Shown here piece after piece: positions 1-9,980 of a stretch of DNA of 35,646 bases. The position numbers and the translations under genes are program-made. The notes under the pieces are model-generated. The model made no database searches and was not told where the DNA came from. It saw nothing but the letters and a program-made list of their open reading frames with translations. Numbering within the stretch: position 1 is the stretch's first letter; each line of letters begins with the position of its first letter. The DNA is from an uncultured Bacteroidales bacterium (GTDB lineage Bacteria > Bacteroidota > Bacteroidia > Bacteroidales > UBA932): contig CASGDV010000005.1 of the NCBI GenBank assembly GCA_949300335.1, positions 1 through 35,646 of the forward strand. Reading direction: 5' to 3'.

Positions 1-19
1 CTCCAGTTGGGTCCAAAAA

Positions 20-46
20 TGAAAAAAGGGGCTCCGAAACGGAGCC
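20..46 (-). terminator. Rho-independent terminator
   Basis: A perfect 7-bp stem, GGCTCCG / CGGAGCC (30-36 and 40-46), has a 3-base AAA loop. Read on the minus strand, the stem is followed by CC and a run of six T (from the A-run at 22-27), the usual form of an intrinsic terminator. It lies about 70 bases beyond the stop of the AbiH-like gene and would end that transcript. On the plus strand there is no T-run, so activity in that direction is less likely. Confidence 0.75.
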
Positions 47-83
47 GAAAATATAAAAAGATGAGTTCGATCGGAAAAACAAC

Positions 84-134
84 AGGGACAGTCTGCCGAT
101 TGACTCATAATGACGGAATTAAACGACAGTCCCT
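84..134. repeat. 51-bp element bounded by 10-bp imperfect inverted repeats
   Basis: AGGGACAGTC at 84-93 is mirrored by GACAGTCCCT at 125-134. As inverted repeats they match in 9 of 10 positions, and both begin AGGGAC at the outer ends. The AbiH-like reading frame runs into this element and stops inside it at 119-121. It could be a tiny MITE-like remnant or insertion scar, or an ordinary hairpin. No target-site duplication was identified and no transposase is present. Confidence 0.4.
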
Positions 135-901
135 AATTTAATGACATCATGATCCGTTTCTCCCAGTGAATGCCCGTAAATCAGTATTGATTTGTATTTT
201 TTCATATCATGAGGATAGCTTGAGGAATTTTCGAGCTGATATGCTTTTTTCATGAATGAAACTTGTGGATGTATCTTCTCATCGTCATCGGTTCCAAGTA
301 TGCATTTCTTTCCGCTCAGATGTACATATTTGATGTTGAGTCTTTTCCGGAAATACTCTTCCGCCGTTTTGTTGAATGGAAGCGTTTCCGAAGGCAGGTT
401 GAGCAGGCTGCATGTCATTTTGTTCAGGATGATTTCCAGCCATGTGTAATTGAATGATAGAATGTCGAAATGGAAATCATTACATAAAATTGCGCTGAAC
501 ATGTAGATAGGGAGACTGTCCATCAGCATGTCTTTATAGGATTTGTCGCCCTTTTCGGGGTCAAGGCCGATGATGAATCTGTATTTGGCTTCTCCATCCA
601 TATAGAATCCCAGGTTGGTTCTCAGCCATTCGAAGAATTCATATTCCTTTTCCGCATTGTCCCTGGCAGGGTCGAATGACAATGCGAACCGTTTTATTTC
701 GCTTTCCAGATCATTCCATTGTCCGGGAGCTATGGTATATGATTCCAGCAGACTTTCATACAGCCGCGAACCGGTGAATTCTTTCATCGGTTTCATGTAA
801 TGTCTGCCGAAATCCGTATATCCGGTCCTGAGATTCATGGCCGCGTTATGCCCGTTTCCGAGGATAATGAGTACATTGCTATCTTTTATAGTGTCTTCCA
901 T
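119..901 (-). CDS. AbiH-family protein, probably C-terminally truncated
   Basis: The product resembles AbiH-family proteins, named for lactococcal abortive infection; the biochemical activity of the family is not settled. Visible hallmarks are an N-terminal strand with a GNG turn (LIILGNG, residues 11-17) followed by a hydrophobic and YTDF segment, a central FDILSFNYT motif, and a C-terminal YGHSLGETDHD motif (about residues 242-252). Only about eight residues follow that motif, whereas relatives as I recall them carry some tens more, so the 3' end appears lost. The stop lies inside a 51-bp inverted-repeat element. The start is placed at ATG 901 (260 aa) because an upstream in-frame TTG at 925 falls inside the -7 promoter box. 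The gene is monocistronic with its own terminator. Whether it is still functional is unknown. Confidence 0.7.
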   Translation of the reverse strand: MEDTIKDSNVLIILGNGHNAAMNLRTGYTDFGRHYMKPMKEFTGSRLYESLLESYTIAPGQWNDLESEIKRFALSFDPARDNAEKEYEFFEWLRTNLGFYMDGEAKYRFIIGLDPEKGDKSYKDMLMDSLPIYMFSAILCNDFHFDILSFNYTWLEIILNKMTCSLLNLPSETLPFNKTAEEYFRKRLNIKYVHLSGKKCILGTDDDEKIHPQVSFMKKAYQLENSSSYPHDMKKYKSILIYGHSLGETDHDVIKLGTVV

Positions 902-922
902 AATAATCTTCAGGATACTTTG

Positions 923-930
923 CAAAGGTA
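923..930 (-). promoter_or_regulatory. -7 box of abiH-like gene
   Basis: On the minus strand the sequence reads TACCTTTG, matching the Bacteroidetes -7 consensus TAnnTTTG, 22 bases before ATG 901. No clear TTG -33 box sits at the usual 19-base spacing. The match explains why the in-frame TTG at 925 cannot be a used start. Confidence 0.5.
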
Positions 931-1167
931 TCGGATTTTATTATAATTCGCTTCTCCTTCAGGATATTTCAAGACATCTATCCATAATGTAAGTGTCTTA
1001 ACTATGGAATTCAGAGTGGGGAAGGGGATTACGTCGCCTTTGGCTCCGTTTTCCCTTTCCCTGCGCCACGGGCGATCCTGCAATCACAAAGACACGCGGT
1101 TCCTTCGGCTCCGCTCGGTTGTTTTCCTGCAGCCTCTTACAAGAGCAAGCTCTTGACGAGTCTGCAT
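931..1167. other. gene-free spacer with palindromic right half
   Basis: No credible coding sequence was found between the abiH-like promoter and the tRNA-Arg terminator. The left part (931-1080) shows nothing recognisable. The right part (1081 onward) is the left arm and centre of a large imperfect palindrome described separately. An 81-codon minus-strand open frame here reads through the tRNA and is judged spurious. Confidence 0.6.
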
Positions 1168-1211
1168 AAAAAAACAACGCCCGATGAAAATCGGGCGTGT
1201 CTTTTTGATTG
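1081..1211. repeat. 131-bp concentric imperfect palindrome next to tRNA-Arg 3' end
   Basis: Four nested inverted repeats share a centre near 1147. They are 1081-1097 with 1195-1211 (16 of 17 matches), GTTGTTTT 1118-1125 with AAAACAAC 1171-1178, TGCAG 1128-1132 with CTGCA 1162-1166, and CAAGAGC 1140-1146 with GCTCTTG 1149-1155. The tRNA terminator hairpin (1177-1198) is embedded in the right arm. The outer left arm resembles an inverted copy of the sequence immediately following the tRNA. Origin and role are unknown. Confidence 0.7.
1168..1198 (-). terminator. terminator of tRNA-Arg
   Basis: A perfect 9-bp stem (ACGCCCGAT 1177-1185 and ATCGGGCGT 1190-1198) has a 4-base loop. On the minus strand it is followed by TG and a run of seven T. 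It lies 14 bases past the tRNA 3' end. Confidence 0.85.
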
Positions 1212-1285
1212 TGATCCGGTTGGGATTCGAACCCAAGACCCACAGCTTAGAAGGCTGTTGCTCTATCCAACTGAGCTACCGGACC
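1212..1285 (-). tRNA. tRNA-Arg (anticodon TCT)
   Basis: The minus strand folds into a standard cloverleaf of 74 nt. The acceptor stem pairs GGTCCGG with CCGGATC, the D-arm contains AGCTCAGTTGG, and the anticodon stem ACAGC/GCTGT encloses loop CTTCTAA, giving anticodon TCT, which reads AGA. The T-arm contains GGTTCGAATCC. The discriminator base is A, and CCA is not encoded. It has its own promoter (1345-1374) and terminator (1168-1198), so it is transcribed as a single gene. Confidence 0.97.
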
Positions 1286-1344
1286 GAACCTGTATTTATC
1301 TTTCCGTAGCGGGTAATCGCTCTTACTCGTCTGGAAAGAGGCTG

Positions 1345-1374
1345 CAAATTTAATGTTTTTTATTTTAATGCCAA
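1345..1374 (-). promoter_or_regulatory. tRNA-Arg promoter (-33 TTG, N19, -7 TAAATTTG)
   Basis: On the minus strand, TTG (1374-1372) is followed after exactly 19 bases by TAAATTTG (1352-1345), a full match to the Bacteroidetes vegetative promoter form. The predicted transcript starts about 50-55 bases before the tRNA 5' end. The promoter ends four bases from the stop codon of the popT-like gene, so the two units are packed closely. Confidence 0.75.
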
Positions 1375-1377
1375 AAT

Positions 1378-2343
1378 TTATTTGTCTTTCTTGGACTTTG
1401 CCATTGCTTTTCCGGCCAGTTCGATGCCGGTGATCAGTGAAAACCCTATGACTGCGAAGATGACGGCCCCCCATATATGGTAGTCGACGCCTCCGGCCTG
1501 TCCGATTATTTCAGCTATGCCCGAACCGGGGATGATGGCCTCCGCCGGATACTGTGATCGTACGATCGCCTCCATATTGCTCCACGGCCATACTTTTACA
1601 AGAGAGCCTATTATGAAGCCGGCGAGAACGAGCAATGTGGCCCTGTGGTATTTTGACAGAAGCCAGTGGAGAAATCTTGAAAAGGCAAGTATGCCTGTTA
1701 TTGCTCCTATAGCGAATATTGCCAGAATCAGAATATTCTTTCCGAAGACACCGGATGTGAGGTCGGCCAGAGCCGACATGATATATTCATATTTACCGAG
1801 TATCAGGAGAATGAAGCTTCCGGAAATACCCGGCAGAATCATTGCGCAGATTGCTATTGCACCGCTGATGAATATGAACCACAGACCGTCCGGGGTTTCG
1901 GTAGGGGAGAGAGTGCATATGACGACCCCAAGTACAATGCCGAAAACCAGTGTCACCACATCTTTCGCCTTCCATCCTGATATCCCTTTCAGAATGAAAA
2001 TTGACGATGCCACGATCAGGCCGAAAAAGAATGCCCATGTCTGTATCGGATGATTCGTAAGGAGATATTGCATAAGTTTCGCAAGAGAAAGTATGCTGAA
2101 AAGTATGCCGGCAAATACGCTGATGAGGAAGTTGCCGTTTATATGCTGCCAGAATTCCCTGAATCTGCCGCTGAAAAACAGTTTGACAGCCTTGGCGTTG
2201 ATGGAATTTATGGAGCCTATGAGTTCTTCATAGATTCCCGTCATGAATGCTATGGTTCCGCCGGACACGCCCGGAATCACGTCTGCCGCTCCCATGCATG
2301 CTCCTTTCACCGAAGTCATGAGGTACTTTGAGAAATTTGCCAT
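1378..2343 (-). CDS. popT: DUF368 / PopT-type undecaprenyl-phosphate translocase
   Basis: This 321-residue polytopic membrane protein belongs to the DUF368 family, members of which were reported to return undecaprenyl phosphate across the cytoplasmic membrane for reuse in cell-wall and glycan synthesis. The diagnostic N-terminal motif MGAADVIPGVSGGT lies at about residues 17-30, and a related internal repeat (ILPGISGSFILLILG) lies mid-protein. The inverted duplication of a PG(V/I)SG motif is typical. Several hydrophobic segments fill the rest, and the C-terminus is short and lysine-rich. It is the last gene of a three-gene minus-strand run, five bases after the DUF6913 gene. The family assignment is strong; the transport role rests on family literature. 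Confidence 0.88.
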   Translation of the reverse strand: MANFSKYLMTSVKGACMGAADVIPGVSGGTIAFMTGIYEELIGSINSINAKAVKLFFSGRFREFWQHINGNFLISVFAGILFSILSLAKLMQYLLTNHPIQTWAFFFGLIVASSIFILKGISGWKAKDVVTLVFGIVLGVVICTLSPTETPDGLWFIFISGAIAICAMILPGISGSFILLILGKYEYIMSALADLTSGVFGKNILILAIFAIGAITGILAFSRFLHWLLSKYHRATLLVLAGFIIGSLVKVWPWSNMEAIVRSQYPAEAIIPGSGIAEIIGQAGGVDYHIWGAVIFAVIGFSLITGIELAGKAMAKSKKDK

Positions 2344-2348
2344 AAATA

Positions 2349-2870
2349 CTACTTGATTAGATTTAAAAGTCCTGTTACAGTTTTGAATTTGGTCTCGTTT
2401 GAAGTGGAATCGTCATTGCCGGTAACTATCATATTGAAATTATGATTCCTGTATGGGCTTGTCCCTATCTTGAACCTTGCTTTTGCGCAGTGGGACAGGA
2501 AAATGTCCGTAAACTCCTGCTTGTCTGAAAGTGATATGAACAGATCGGATTCTTGCCCGATAATCGGATCCGCTTTCCGGAGGTCAGGCATGCCGAACCA
2601 ATTGATATCTTCCGAGGTAAATGTTAATTCGGGATTTCCCGGAACCGCCGCATCTTTTCCCGTGTCTATGTTGAACACCGTCACATTGATGGAATGTTCG
2701 GAGAAGAAATCCCTTATAATTCTGCCCAATGCTTCAGACTCTTCTTCAGGACAACTTGTCAGAACAACCGCCGTCCTGATCTTGTCCAGAGGAAGGAAGC
2801 AAAGTCCGGCACTGTTGGAATGCTTCTTCAACTGTCTGTTTCTTATCAATGTCTTCAGTCCGCAAGGCAT
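2349..2870 (-). CDS. DUF6913 family protein, function unknown
   Basis: This 173-residue soluble protein resembles DUF6913, a small Bacteroidetes family without known function. A basic N-terminus (LKTLIRNRQLKKH) precedes an alternating pattern (TAVVLTSC, VTVFNID, INWFGMPDL, DLFISLSD, ARFKIG). The segments FGMPDL, DLFISLSD and KARFKIG are the recognisable family features. No catalytic motif is evident and no signal peptide is present. It starts one base after the kinase stop codon (TGA then C then ATG) and ends five bases before the PopT-type gene, so it is almost certainly co-transcribed with both. A role in the same envelope or salvage process is possible but not shown. Confidence 0.75.
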   Translation of the reverse strand: MPCGLKTLIRNRQLKKHSNSAGLCFLPLDKIRTAVVLTSCPEEESEALGRIIRDFFSEHSINVTVFNIDTGKDAAVPGNPELTFTSEDINWFGMPDLRKADPIIGQESDLFISLSDKQEFTDIFLSHCAKARFKIGTSPYRNHNFNMIVTGNDDSTSNETKFKTVTGLLNLIK

Positions 2871-2871
2871 G

Positions 2872-3876
2872 TCAGATGTATTTTGCTATTAATTCCCTGA
2901 TTTCCTGCTTGGCTGTCTTCCAGCGCGGGATGTCAATCTTTGTTCCGATGACTTCCACAACCTTTGCCGCTATGATGGAGCCGACTTCACCGCATACCTT
3001 GAGAGGCATGCCCAAAGAATGTGCGTATATGAATCCGGCTGCATATGTATCTCCTGCACCTGTGGCGTCTATGGTGTCAGCAGGCCATGCCGGAATGTAA
3101 TGGTATTCGTCACCGCTCTTGAGCATCGAACCGTCCTTGCCGATTTTCACTACCGCAATGGAACAATGCCCGGCAATTTCGTCGAGGGCCTCTTTGGGTT
3201 CCATTTTCGTAAAGGCTTTGGCTTCGGTCTCATTGGCAAAGACGATGTCCACGTATTTGTCTACTATGTCATGAAGAAATGCCTCGTTTGACTCGACAAC
3301 GTTGTATGATGCCATGTCCAGGGATATGATGCACCCGGCTTTTTTCGCCATTTCAACAGCTTTTCTTATCAGTGCCTGGTTCTGAACCAGATATCCTTCT
3401 ATGTGGAAATAGTCATAACCCTCGAAGAATTCCGGTTTCAGGTCTTCCGGAACGAGCTCCAGAGCGGCACCGAGATATACGGCAAATGTACGTTCCGCAT
3501 TCGGGGCGGTAATGAAGACCATTGCCCGTCCTGAAGAATTCCTGCCCTTCAGCAATGTGGATTTTATTCCGTACTGTTCCTGGTCGCTGCGGAAAAGGTG
3601 TCCGAGTTCATCATCTCCGACCTTCCCTATGAAGCCTGACCTCATCCCGAATATGGCCGTACCGGTAATCGTATTTGCGGCCGAACCTCCGGCGACATAC
3701 TGGACTCCCATAGGCTTCAGGGTCTGCCATATCTTGTCTCCGGTTTCCATGTCCACATGCTGCATGCTTCCTTTCGGCAGGTGGAACTGTCTGAGAAATC
3801 TGTCATCCGGCAAAAGGGCCAGTATATCGGTAAGGGCGTTCCCTATACCCAGGATTGATTTTGTGTTCGAATCCAT
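2872..3876 (-). CDS. PfkB-family kinase, adenosine kinase-like
   Basis: This is a 334-residue ribokinase/PfkB-fold sugar or nucleoside kinase using ATP. The substrate-side motif VAGGSAANTI lies at about residues 61-70, and the signature DTIDATGAGDTYAAGF at about 268-282, with D276 the expected catalytic base and GAG the anion hole. The overall pattern, including the N-terminal GIGNALTDIL and the NETEAKAFT segment, fits the adenosine kinase-like branch common in Bacteroidetes, but ribose, inosine or fructose phosphates cannot be excluded. ATG 3876 is chosen over the in-frame TTG at 3882. The gene heads the kinase-DUF6913-PopT unit and has a -7 box 24 bases upstream. It is divergent from the flippase-like gene. 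Confidence 0.85.
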   Translation of the reverse strand: MDSNTKSILGIGNALTDILALLPDDRFLRQFHLPKGSMQHVDMETGDKIWQTLKPMGVQYVAGGSAANTITGTAIFGMRSGFIGKVGDDELGHLFRSDQEQYGIKSTLLKGRNSSGRAMVFITAPNAERTFAVYLGAALELVPEDLKPEFFEGYDYFHIEGYLVQNQALIRKAVEMAKKAGCIISLDMASYNVVESNEAFLHDIVDKYVDIVFANETEAKAFTKMEPKEALDEIAGHCSIAVVKIGKDGSMLKSGDEYHYIPAWPADTIDATGAGDTYAAGFIYAHSLGMPLKVCGEVGSIIAAKVVEVIGTKIDIPRWKTAKQEIRELIAKYI

Positions 3877-3899
3877 CGGCAATTTGTTTTTGATGCGAA

Positions 3900-3907
3900 C
3901 AAAGGTA
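3900..3907 (-). promoter_or_regulatory. -7 box of PfkB kinase unit
   Basis: The minus strand reads TACCTTTG, a TAnnTTTG match 24 bases before ATG 3876. No TTG is present at 19-base spacing, so the -33 element is weak or different. Confidence 0.45.
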
Positions 3908-3937
3908 TAAAAAATATCCGTATTTGCCTTTTTTTAA

Positions 3938-3945
3938 TAAATTTG
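3938..3945 (+). promoter_or_regulatory. -7 box of flippase-like gene
   Basis: TAAATTTG matches TAnnTTTG, 40 bases before ATG 3985, in the divergent gap shared with the kinase unit. The -33 box is not convincing. Confidence 0.45.
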
Positions 3946-3984
3946 CCGTTGGCCGCAGTTAAGGCGGTATTCTAAAAGACCGGT

Positions 3985-5055
3985 ATGCAAAAGGAAAAGC
4001 TAGTTAAGATAATCAAATATATAGCCTCCGTATTGATTGCGGTGCTCCTGCTCTATTTTTCTTTCCGGGGGGTTAAATGGGAGGATTTTACAGAAGGGCT
4101 GGCCTCTTGCAGGTGGGAACTGATAGCCGCATCGATGGCGGCGGGTATAGTGGCATTCGGGCTCAGAGCCTTGAGATGGAGGCAGATACTGCTGCCTCTG
4201 GATGACAGCATCGGCCGTCTTACAGTTTTCAATGCCGTGAATATCGGATACATTGCCAACTTCGTCTTTCCCCGTATCGGAGAATTTGTCCGCTGTGGGG
4301 TGATAACCGGTCACTCTGTTCATGAAAAAGGCGGCAGCGCCGGTTCGGGAGGAAAGTTATCACGCAAAAAGGCTTCCTATGAAAATGTACTTGGTACCGT
4401 AGTGCTGGAGAGGTCCTGGGACATGGTGACGATGATGTCCTTTTTTCTGCTCTTCATCATTATCGGATGGAAACGGTTCGGAGACTTTGTCATGACAAGG
4501 ATGTGGGAGCCGTTCACGGAAAGATTCAGCGGGAGTGTCTGGCTTTGGATATCCGCTGGAGTATTGATTGTGGCGGTCATGATTTTCATTATTGTCCGCT
4601 TCAGGTCGCGGGCAGCAGTATTCGACAAGATATCCCGGATGGCAGAAGGGCTTTGCAAGGGCTTTGCAAGCTGCATGAAGATGGAGGATAAATGGAAATT
4701 CTTCCTTTATACATTGCTCATATGGGTGATGTACTGGCTGATGAGTTTTTTTACAATGAATGCCATCCCAAGCCTTCATTATCTTACAGTTGCCGATTCC
4801 GTTTTTCTGATGCTGGTAGGAAGCCTCGGATGGGTGGTTCCCGTTCCGGGAGGCTTCGGGGCGTTTCATTACATAGTATCGATGGCATTGCTGGCTGTTT
4901 ACGGCATACCTGTGGAAACAGGGGTCGTATTTGCGACACTGTCTCATGAATCGCAGGCTGTCACCATGATATTGTGCGGCGGCCTTTCCTATCTCTCCGA
5001 GGCTGGAAGAATCAATTCTGTCACTGACGGGAATCCGGATCGGAATGAAGAGTGA
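3985..5055 (+). CDS. flippase-like (YbhN/UPF0104, MprF-type TM) membrane protein
   Basis: This 356-residue polytopic inner-membrane protein resembles the transmembrane domain of lysylphosphatidylglycerol synthases (MprF, YbhN/UPF0104), without any aminoacyl-transfer domain. Visible family features are an N-terminal TM (about 10-28), the NIGYIANFVFPRIGEFVRCG segment early on, LGTVVLERSWD after it, and near the C-terminus VGSLGWVVPVPGGFGAFHY. Between VRCG and LGTVV sits a Gly/Ser/Lys-rich loop (about residues 114-130) that looks longer than in relatives I recall. The family is linked to lipid or glycolipid flipping, but the substrate here is unknown. The gene lies 28 bases before the beta-galactosidase gene and may be co-transcribed with it. 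Confidence 0.82.
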   Translation: MQKEKLVKIIKYIASVLIAVLLLYFSFRGVKWEDFTEGLASCRWELIAASMAAGIVAFGLRALRWRQILLPLDDSIGRLTVFNAVNIGYIANFVFPRIGEFVRCGVITGHSVHEKGGSAGSGGKLSRKKASYENVLGTVVLERSWDMVTMMSFFLLFIIIGWKRFGDFVMTRMWEPFTERFSGSVWLWISAGVLIVAVMIFIIVRFRSRAAVFDKISRMAEGLCKGFASCMKMEDKWKFFLYTLLIWVMYWLMSFFTMNAIPSLHYLTVADSVFLMLVGSLGWVVPVPGGFGAFHYIVSMALLAVYGIPVETGVVFATLSHESQAVTMILCGGLSYLSEAGRINSVTDGNPDRNEE

Positions 5056-5068
5056 TAATGATACTTAA

Positions 5069-8197
<3,129 letters not shown>

Positions 8198-8211
8198 AAC
8201 GGAGCGCCGAT

Positions 8212-9168
8212 TCAGATAGAACAGAAGAATGATACGAGGAATGGAACGCTGAAGTCGACAATGACTCCCTGAATAAGAATCACAGGGGTGTATTCCTTCC
8301 CGCAGTATTTTATGAGAACAGGCAGGGCGACGTCAATCGATGTCGCCCCTGCTGTACATATCGGGGCTATTTTTCCGAAAAATCGTGTAATCAGGGGAGT
8401 AAAAAGTAGGGCTGTGATTTCCCTGAAAATATTGGACATGAGTGCAATCGTACCAAGTTCCGCTGCCATCTGGGCACCGATTGCCGCTTCCTTGTACTGT
8501 GCAATCAGGACGGATGACAATGAGTAATAGCCGAATCCGCTTCCTACTGCCATACATTCGGCCGCACTCCACTTCCGTAGAAAAAAACTGATGAGCAGGG
8601 AAAAAAGGAGGGTGCCGGATATTGTCGCCGCCGGGACCAGAAGAACCGTAGGCTTCATCTCGCTGATGCTTTTTTTTAGAGTTCTGTCATATCCCAGACT
8701 GATTCCGACCTGGAACATCAGGAGATAGAGTATATACATCACGACATTCTGTCCCGGAATCATTGATTCGGGAATGCCGGCTATCCCTGCAACCGTTCCC
8801 GCTATGAAGAAAAGAACAATTATGAAACTGTCCTTAAGTTTTGAAAGCCGGTTTTTCCAGCCGTTTCCGGTGGTGGCCGACGGAATCTGGCATATATTTT
8901 CCTTTTCCCGATAGAATTTCCTGTATACGAACCATCCCGCAAGGATGCTTCCGGCAATGCCTGCCAGAGATATGACCAGAGCCTCCAGTCCTATTGTAGC
9001 AAGGTTCTCTATTATTATTCGGTTGCTTCCTGCGGATATACCCAGAAGAAAGAGCATCAGGCATATGGTCGCGCTTATCGTCCTGCCGACATGACGGAAC
9101 ACGTCCGACCTGCGGAAAACCGCACCCGCGGCAATTCCGGCCAGCATTATCAATATTATTTCCAGCAT
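8212..9168 (-). CDS. lysO: LysO-family lysine exporter
   Basis: This 318-residue membrane protein resembles the LysO/YbjE (DUF340) family, which exports L-lysine in E. coli. The N-terminal half has short helices with GISAGSNRIIIENL, matching the family region before its small soluble loop, here KFYREKENIC and following. The C-terminal half contains MFQVGISLGYD, VGSGFGYYSLSS, AAELGTIALMSNIFREI and CTAGATSIDVALPV, which are characteristic. It follows xth by four bases, so it is probably expressed from the cysS-xth transcript, and ends 14 bases from the convergent lacZ stop with no terminator visible between them. The export substrate is inferred from the family only. Confidence 0.85.
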   Translation of the reverse strand: MLEIILIMLAGIAAGAVFRRSDVFRHVGRTISATICLMLFLLGISAGSNRIIIENLATIGLEALVISLAGIAGSILAGWFVYRKFYREKENICQIPSATTGNGWKNRLSKLKDSFIIVLFFIAGTVAGIAGIPESMIPGQNVVMYILYLLMFQVGISLGYDRTLKKSISEMKPTVLLVPAATISGTLLFSLLISFFLRKWSAAECMAVGSGFGYYSLSSVLIAQYKEAAIGAQMAAELGTIALMSNIFREITALLFTPLITRFFGKIAPICTAGATSIDVALPVLIKYCGKEYTPVILIQGVIVDFSVPFLVSFFCSI

Positions 9169-9172
9169 TTCG

Positions 9173-9928
9173 TCAGATTTCGGCGGTAAGTTCTACCGGA
9201 CAATGGTCGGAACCGTATATGTCCGTGTGAATTTTCGCTCCGGTCAGTTTTCCTTCCAGACTTTTCGATACCACAAAATAATCGATGCGCCACCCCGTGT
9301 TCTTTTCTCTGGAACGGAACCTGTATGACCACCAGGAGTATATACCTTCACGGTCCGGATAGAAAAACCTGAAACTGTCGGTAAAACCGCTTTCCAGCAG
9401 CATGCCGAATTTTCCTCTTTCCTCATCCGTGAAACCGGCATTTTTCCTGTTTGACTTCGGATTCTTCAGGTCAATTTCCTTATGGGCGACGTTCATGTCT
9501 CCACATACAATTACAGGCTTTACTGCATCAAGAGACAACAGATAGTTTCTGAAATCGTCCTCCCATTTCATTCTGTATTCAAGTCTTGTCAGGGCTTCCT
9601 GGGAATTGGGGGTATATACCGTGACAAAAAAGAAGTTTTCCATTTCGAGTGTGATGACGCGTCCTTCGTGGTCATGTTCATCAATACCTATACCGTAGGT
9701 CACGTTGAGAGGCTTGTGACGTGTGAAAACTGCAGTTCCCGAATATCCCTTCCTGTCAGCATAGTTCCAGTAGGAATAGTATCCATCGAATGACAGGTCA
9801 AGCTGTCCTTCCTGCATCTTGGTTTCCTGCAGGGCGAAAAAATCTGCGTCCAGTTCCTTGAATATATTGTCGAACCCCTTGCCCATGCAGGCCCTGAGCC
9901 CGTTCACATTCCATGATATAAATTTCAT
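9173..9928 (-). CDS. xth: exodeoxyribonuclease III
   Basis: This 251-residue exonuclease III/AP endonuclease of the EEP fold cleaves DNA at abasic sites and degrades 3' ends. It starts with MKFISWNVNGLRA (N7), has the metal ligand E35 in ALQETK, the GDMNVAH motif near residue 141, the NRKNAGFTDEER loop, and ends with the GSDHCPVE motif carrying the catalytic Asp-His pair. Its length is normal for the family. It lies 52 bases downstream of cysS and four bases before lysO, as part of one minus-strand run. Confidence 0.96.
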   Translation of the reverse strand: MKFISWNVNGLRACMGKGFDNIFKELDADFFALQETKMQEGQLDLSFDGYYSYWNYADRKGYSGTAVFTRHKPLNVTYGIGIDEHDHEGRVITLEMENFFFVTVYTPNSQEALTRLEYRMKWEDDFRNYLLSLDAVKPVIVCGDMNVAHKEIDLKNPKSNRKNAGFTDEERGKFGMLLESGFTDSFRFFYPDREGIYSWWSYRFRSREKNTGWRIDYFVVSKSLEGKLTGAKIHTDIYGSDHCPVELTAEI

Positions 9929-9980
9929 TTTATGTCTTTTCGTGTAACAATCGATGTCGCAATGATGACGGAGCCGCCAG

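Noticed and set aside
998-1243. 81-codon minus-strand open frame
   Set aside because: It reads through the tRNA-Arg 3' half and the palindromic spacer, and has no recognisable domain or ribosome-binding site.
1517-2053. 178-codon plus-strand open frame
   Set aside because: It is antisense to the popT-like gene and has no domain features.
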